From: Bacillota bacterium
Lineage (GTDB): Bacteria > Bacillota > Clostridia > Lachnospirales > Cellulosilyticaceae
NCBI GenBank assembly: GCA_023457875.1
Contig: JAEXBC010000201.1
Location: 1 to 9,410 of the forward strand
Direction: 5' to 3'
Length of the DNA stretch: 9,410 nucleotides
Shown piece after piece: positions 6,522-9,410 of this stretch (its first letter is position 1; each line of letters starts with the position of its first letter). The position numbers and the translations under genes were made by a program. Under the pieces are notes generated by a model. The model was given only the letters and a program-made list of their open reading frames with translations, did not search any database and was not told where the DNA came from.

Positions 6522-8654
6522 ATGGATATTATACAAATCTTACAGGATGAACTAAAGATTAAAAGGTCTCAGGTTGAGAATACCATTGAGCTGATTGATG
6601 AAGGCAACACGATTCCTTTTATTGCTAGATATAGAAAGGAACTTACGGGAGGATTAAACGATGAGGTGCTTCGTCAGTTTGGTGAGCGCTATACCTATCT
6701 TCAGAATCTGCAACTACGCAAACAACAAGTTATAAAAAGTATTGAGGAACAAGGGAAACTCACCGAAGAGCTAAAAAAGGTTATAGATGAGGCAAAAACA
6801 GCCACTGAGGTAGAAGATCTATACTTACCCTATCGTCCGAAAAAACGTACCCGTGCCACCATTGCAAAGGAAAAGGGTTTAGAGCCATTAGCAGTGATTA
6901 TGAAGGAGCAAAAGGAAAACATAGAAGAAGCTGCAAAAGCCTATGTGAGTGAAGAAAAGGGTGTAGAAGATATTCGCGCAGCAATAGCTGGGGCGCAGGA
7001 TATTCTATCAGAAGAAATTTCAGATCAAGCTAATTATAGAGGCTATATTAGAAAGCTTACCTACAATAAAGGGATATTAGTTACAAAGGCAAAAGATGAG
7101 AAAGCACAAACTGTGTTTGATATGTATTATGACTATAGTGAAAAAATTAGTGTGATTCCTGGACATCGTATTTTAGCAATTAATCGTGGAGAGAATGAAA
7201 AGGCAATAAGTGTCAAGATTGAGGCACCAGTTGAAGAAATTATGGCTTATTTGGAGAAAAAGGTCATTAAGGCAAGTAGTACAACCCGTCATGAGCTAAT
7301 GGCTATGCTACAAGATAGTTACAAAAGGCTTATTGCCCCAGCCATTGAAAGAGATATCCGTAATGAACTTACTGCAAAAGCAGAGGATGGGGCTTTAGAA
7401 GTATTCAAGAAGAACCTTTATCAGCTTTTGATGCAAGCACCTATTAAGGGACATTATGTAATGGGTGTTGACCCTGCATTTAGGACAGGCTGTAAAATTG
7501 CAGTAGTAGATCCCACAGGAAAGAAGCTTGATAAAACAGTAGTATTTCCAACAGCACCTCAGAATAAAACTGAGGAGGCAAAGAAAGTACTAAAGGAACT
7601 GATAAAAAAATATGATGTTGATTTGCTTTCAATAGGAAATGGAACTGCTTCTAGAGAAACCGAAAAGTTTGTTTCCGAAATGCTAAAGGAAATCAACCAA
7701 AAAATTCATTATGTGATTGTTAATGAGGCAGGGGCATCTGTTTATTCAGCTTCAGCCTTAGCTACTGAGGAATTTCCACACGATGATGTAGGCGTAAGAA
7801 GTGCGGTCTCTATTGCAAGGCGTCTACAGGATCCATTAGCGGAGCTTGTAAAAATTGATCCAAAAGCCATTGGAGTAGGTCAATATCAGCATGATATGAA
7901 TCAAAAACGTTTAGCTGAATCCTTAGAGGGTGTGGTTGAAAGTGCAGTAAATGAGGTTGGCGTAGATATCAATACAGCTTCTGCCTCATTACTTCAATAT
8001 GTGGCAGGCATTAAAAAAACTGTCTCTCAAAATATTATTGCGTACCGTGAAGAAGTAGGTGCTTTTAAAAGTCGTAATGAAATCAAGAAGGTTAAAGGGC
8101 TAGGTCCTAAAGTTTTTGAACAGTGTGCAGGCTTTTTGCGGATTGTAGATGGTGAAAACTTCTTAGATGCTACTGGCGTACATCCAGAATCCTATGAGGT
8201 AGCTAAAAATGTACTTAAGGAAGCTGGCTTTAATGAAAAGGACCCAAATAAAAGAAGTTTTAAAGGTTTGCATGAACAAATTACCCAGGTAGAAGCTTTG
8301 GCTGAAAAATTAAAGGTTGGTGTGCCTACCTTACAAGATATTATTAAGGAATTAGAAAAGCCTGGGCGAGATCCTAGAGAAGATATGCCAAAGCCTATCT
8401 TACACAGTGATATTCTAGAAATAAAGGATTTAAAAGAAGGAATGCGCTTAAAAGGAACAGTACGTAACATTGTTGATTTTGGTGCCTTTGTAGATATTGG
8501 TGTACATCAGGATGGCTTAGTGCATATCTCTCAAATCAGTCATAAATTTGTTAAGCATCCTCTTGAAGTGGTAAAGGTGGGAGATGTGGTAGAAGTAGCT
8601 GTATTATCAGTAGATGTGGAGAAGAATAAAATTGCGCTTACTATGAAATTATAG
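6522..8654 (+). CDS. tex: Tex family RNA-binding transcription accessory protein
   Basis: Tex proteins are cytoplasmic nucleic-acid-binding factors that associate with transcription and are structurally related to eukaryotic Spt6. This copy has 710 residues, the normal full length. The N-terminal helical Tex domain (about 1-200) includes the stretch PFIARYRKELTGGL near residue 30. The YqgF/RNase H-like domain starts with GVDPAFRTGCKIAVVD (from 315) and continues with GNGTASRE and NEAGASVYSAS. The helix-hairpin-helix part (about 482-545) carries DINTASASLL and KVKGLGPKVFEQ. The S1 RNA-binding domain (about 639-710) has GTVRNIVDFGAFVDIG and DGLVHISQIS. No domain is missing or broken. It lies downstream of the kinase pair, but Tex is a housekeeping protein found in many contexts, so I infer no link to signalling. 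Confidence 0.97.
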   Translation: MDIIQILQDELKIKRSQVENTIELIDEGNTIPFIARYRKELTGGLNDEVLRQFGERYTYLQNLQLRKQQVIKSIEEQGKLTEELKKVIDEAKTATEVEDLYLPYRPKKRTRATIAKEKGLEPLAVIMKEQKENIEEAAKAYVSEEKGVEDIRAAIAGAQDILSEEISDQANYRGYIRKLTYNKGILVTKAKDEKAQTVFDMYYDYSEKISVIPGHRILAINRGENEKAISVKIEAPVEEIMAYLEKKVIKASSTTRHELMAMLQDSYKRLIAPAIERDIRNELTAKAEDGALEVFKKNLYQLLMQAPIKGHYVMGVDPAFRTGCKIAVVDPTGKKLDKTVVFPTAPQNKTEEAKKVLKELIKKYDVDLLSIGNGTASRETEKFVSEMLKEINQKIHYVIVNEAGASVYSASALATEEFPHDDVGVRSAVSIARRLQDPLAELVKIDPKAIGVGQYQHDMNQKRLAESLEGVVESAVNEVGVDINTASASLLQYVAGIKKTVSQNIIAYREEVGAFKSRNEIKKVKGLGPKVFEQCAGFLRIVDGENFLDATGVHPESYEVAKNVLKEAGFNEKDPNKRSFKGLHEQITQVEALAEKLKVGVPTLQDIIKELEKPGRDPREDMPKPILHSDILEIKDLKEGMRLKGTVRNIVDFGAFVDIGVHQDGLVHISQISHKFVKHPLEVVKVGDVVEVAVLSVDVEKNKIALTMKL

Positions 8655-8663
8655 TAATTATAC

Positions 8664-8692
8664 TTGAATTTAATATGAGATTATGCTAACCT
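8664..8692 (+). promoter_or_regulatory. Possible promoter for the FMN riboswitch-ribU transcript
   Basis: TTGAAT (8664-8669) and TAACCT (8687-8692) are 17 bases apart, with TGC before the -10 box forming an extended element. The -10 box itself matches the consensus at only 3 of 6 positions. It lies just before the riboswitch, where a promoter is required unless tex reads through. No terminator is seen after tex. Confidence 0.35.
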
Positions 8693-8719
8693 TTTGTTAA
8701 ATGAATAAGAAGCAATGAT

Positions 8720-8834
8720 TTCTTCGGGGCAGGGTGTAATTCCCTACCGGCGGTAATAGTCCGCGACTGCACGCACAGGTGCATTGACTTGGTGAAATTC
8801 CAGGACCGACAGTAAAGTCTGGATGGTAGAAGAG
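8720..8834 (+). ncRNA. FMN riboswitch (RFN element)
   Basis: The conserved core of the FMN aptamer is plain: GGGGCAGGGTG then ATTCCCTACCGGCGGTAAT, GTCCGCGAC, a variable hairpin (TGCAC...GTGCA), then TTGGTGAAATTCCAGGACCGAC, AGTAAAGTCTGGATGG and a closing GAAGA. (These are separate conserved blocks, with a few bases between some.) Helix P1 is closed by TCTTC (8721-8725) pairing with GAAGA (8829-8833). FMN binding shuts off riboflavin synthesis or uptake genes; here it controls the riboflavin transporter gene just downstream. Confidence 0.96.
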
Positions 8835-8877
8835 TTATAATGTTTACCTGATATATTGATACGGTATGAATTATAGC
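8834..8877 (+). promoter_or_regulatory. Candidate antiterminator hairpin of the FMN riboswitch
   Basis: GTTATAAT (8834-8841) can pair with ATTATAGC (8870-8877) over 8 pairs, one G-U, with an inner TACC/GGTA helix (8845-8848 with 8863-8866). Its 3' arm takes the first three bases of the terminator stem and its 5' arm abuts the closing strand of P1, so it could form when FMN is absent. This is pairing by eye, without energies. Confidence 0.45.
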
Positions 8878-8906
8878 AACCCAAGTTGAAGAATGGGTTG
8901 CTTTTT
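8875..8906 (+). terminator. Riboswitch-controlled intrinsic terminator upstream of ribU
   Basis: AGCAACCCA (8875-8883) pairs perfectly with TGGGTTGCT (8894-8902) around a 10-base loop, followed by a run of five T (8902-8906). It lies between the FMN aptamer and the ribU start, so control is probably by premature termination when FMN is bound. Confidence 0.88.
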
Positions 8907-8940
8907 AATTTGTATTTTAAAATAATAAGGAGTCGTTGAT

Positions 8941-9410
8941 ATGCAAACCAATACAAAAAAAGTAGTTTTTATGGCTGTTTTAGTGGCACTATCTATTGTG
9001 TTATTTAGCCTCATTCGTTTCCCTATTTTTCCAGTGGCCGCCTATTTAGAATATGAACCTGCAGATGTTCCGATATTAATTGGAACCTTTATATATGGAC
9101 CAATGACAGGGCTTGTTATTCTTATTATTGAAAGCCTTATTCAAGGTTTCACTGTAAGTGCCGCGAGTGGGCCTATTGGTATCATGATGCATGTTTTCGC
9201 AACAGGAAGCTTTGTTTTAGTAACAGGTCTCATTTATAAAAAGAACAAGCATGTTAAAAACACAATATTTGCTTTGGTAGCAGGCATATTAACCATGACA
9301 GTTACCATGATCGTATGGAATTTGATTTTTACACCACTATTTTTAGGTGTACCAATGGAAGCTGTCTTGCCAATGATTCTTCCTATTATTCTTCCTTTCA
9401 ATTTAATTAA
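8941..9410 (+). CDS. ribU: Riboflavin transporter RibU, ECF S component (5' part, cut by window end)
   Basis: RibU is the membrane substrate-binding S component of an energy-coupling-factor transporter. It binds riboflavin and works with the shared EcfA/A'/T module, which is not in the window. The first 156 residues are visible; the family is about 190-200 long, so the last segments are missing. Several strongly hydrophobic helices are present. The family pattern of a Pro-rich FPIFP (27-31), LEYEPADVP (36-44) and LIGTFIYGPMTG (46-57) is clear, and NLIFTPLFLG follows near residue 128. AAGGAG (8927-8932) lies 8 bases before the ATG. The upstream FMN riboswitch independently supports a flavin substrate. 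The frame is open at the window end. Confidence 0.94.
   Translation, partial: MQTNTKKVVFMAVLVALSIVLFSLIRFPIFPVAAYLEYEPADVPILIGTFIYGPMTGLVILIIESLIQGFTVSAASGPIGIMMHVFATGSFVLVTGLIYKKNKHVKNTIFALVAGILTMTVTMIVWNLIFTPLFLGVPMEAVLPMILPIILPFNLI

Noticed and set aside
8744..8956. Open reading frame on the minus strand across the riboswitch.
   Set aside because: It lies over the FMN aptamer and terminator, whose conserved RNA sequence explains the region, and its product resembles nothing I recognise.

Overview
The window is AT-rich, with tightly packed genes all on the + strand, strong AGGAGG-type ribosome binding sites and U-tract hairpin terminators. The gene content (LysC/ThrB aspartate-family genes, Tex, and RibU under an FMN riboswitch) fits a low-GC Bacillota, most likely an anaerobic member of the Clostridia. 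That placement is inferred from style and protein families, not from a marker gene.

Region 1 (1-2140) is the end of an aspartate-family amino-acid operon. It holds the 3' part of an ApgM-like protein (archaeal-type cofactor-independent phosphoglycerate mutase family, which includes a subfamily proposed to act as homoserine kinase). A two-ACT-domain aspartate kinase follows, with its own internal ribosome binding site and in-frame ATG for a separate regulatory beta subunit, then a terminator. Region 2 (2141-3200) is a stand-alone canonical GHMP homoserine kinase, thrB, closed by a very long perfect hairpin. The locus may therefore carry two unrelated candidates for the same step.

Region 3 (3201-6461) has a good extended -10 promoter driving two adjacent membrane histidine kinases, 12 bases apart, with no response regulator beside them. 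Both have about eight membrane segments followed by a dimerisation/H-box region and an ATPase-like region, and their linkers align without a gap. Their defects are reciprocal. The first keeps a complete ATP-binding domain but has lost the H-box motif around its histidine. The second keeps a textbook H-box but has lost the N, G1 and G2 motifs. The simplest reading is an obligate two-protein sensor in which the first phosphorylates the second in trans. This is the most interesting part of the window.

Region 4 (6522-8654) is a full-length Tex-family RNA-binding transcription accessory protein. Region 5 (8655-9410) is an FMN riboswitch with a terminator expression platform, followed by the start of ribU, the riboflavin-binding S component of an ECF transporter, cut by the window end. 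Every stretch without a gene is under 300 bases; the longest (8655-8940) is mostly riboswitch and terminator.
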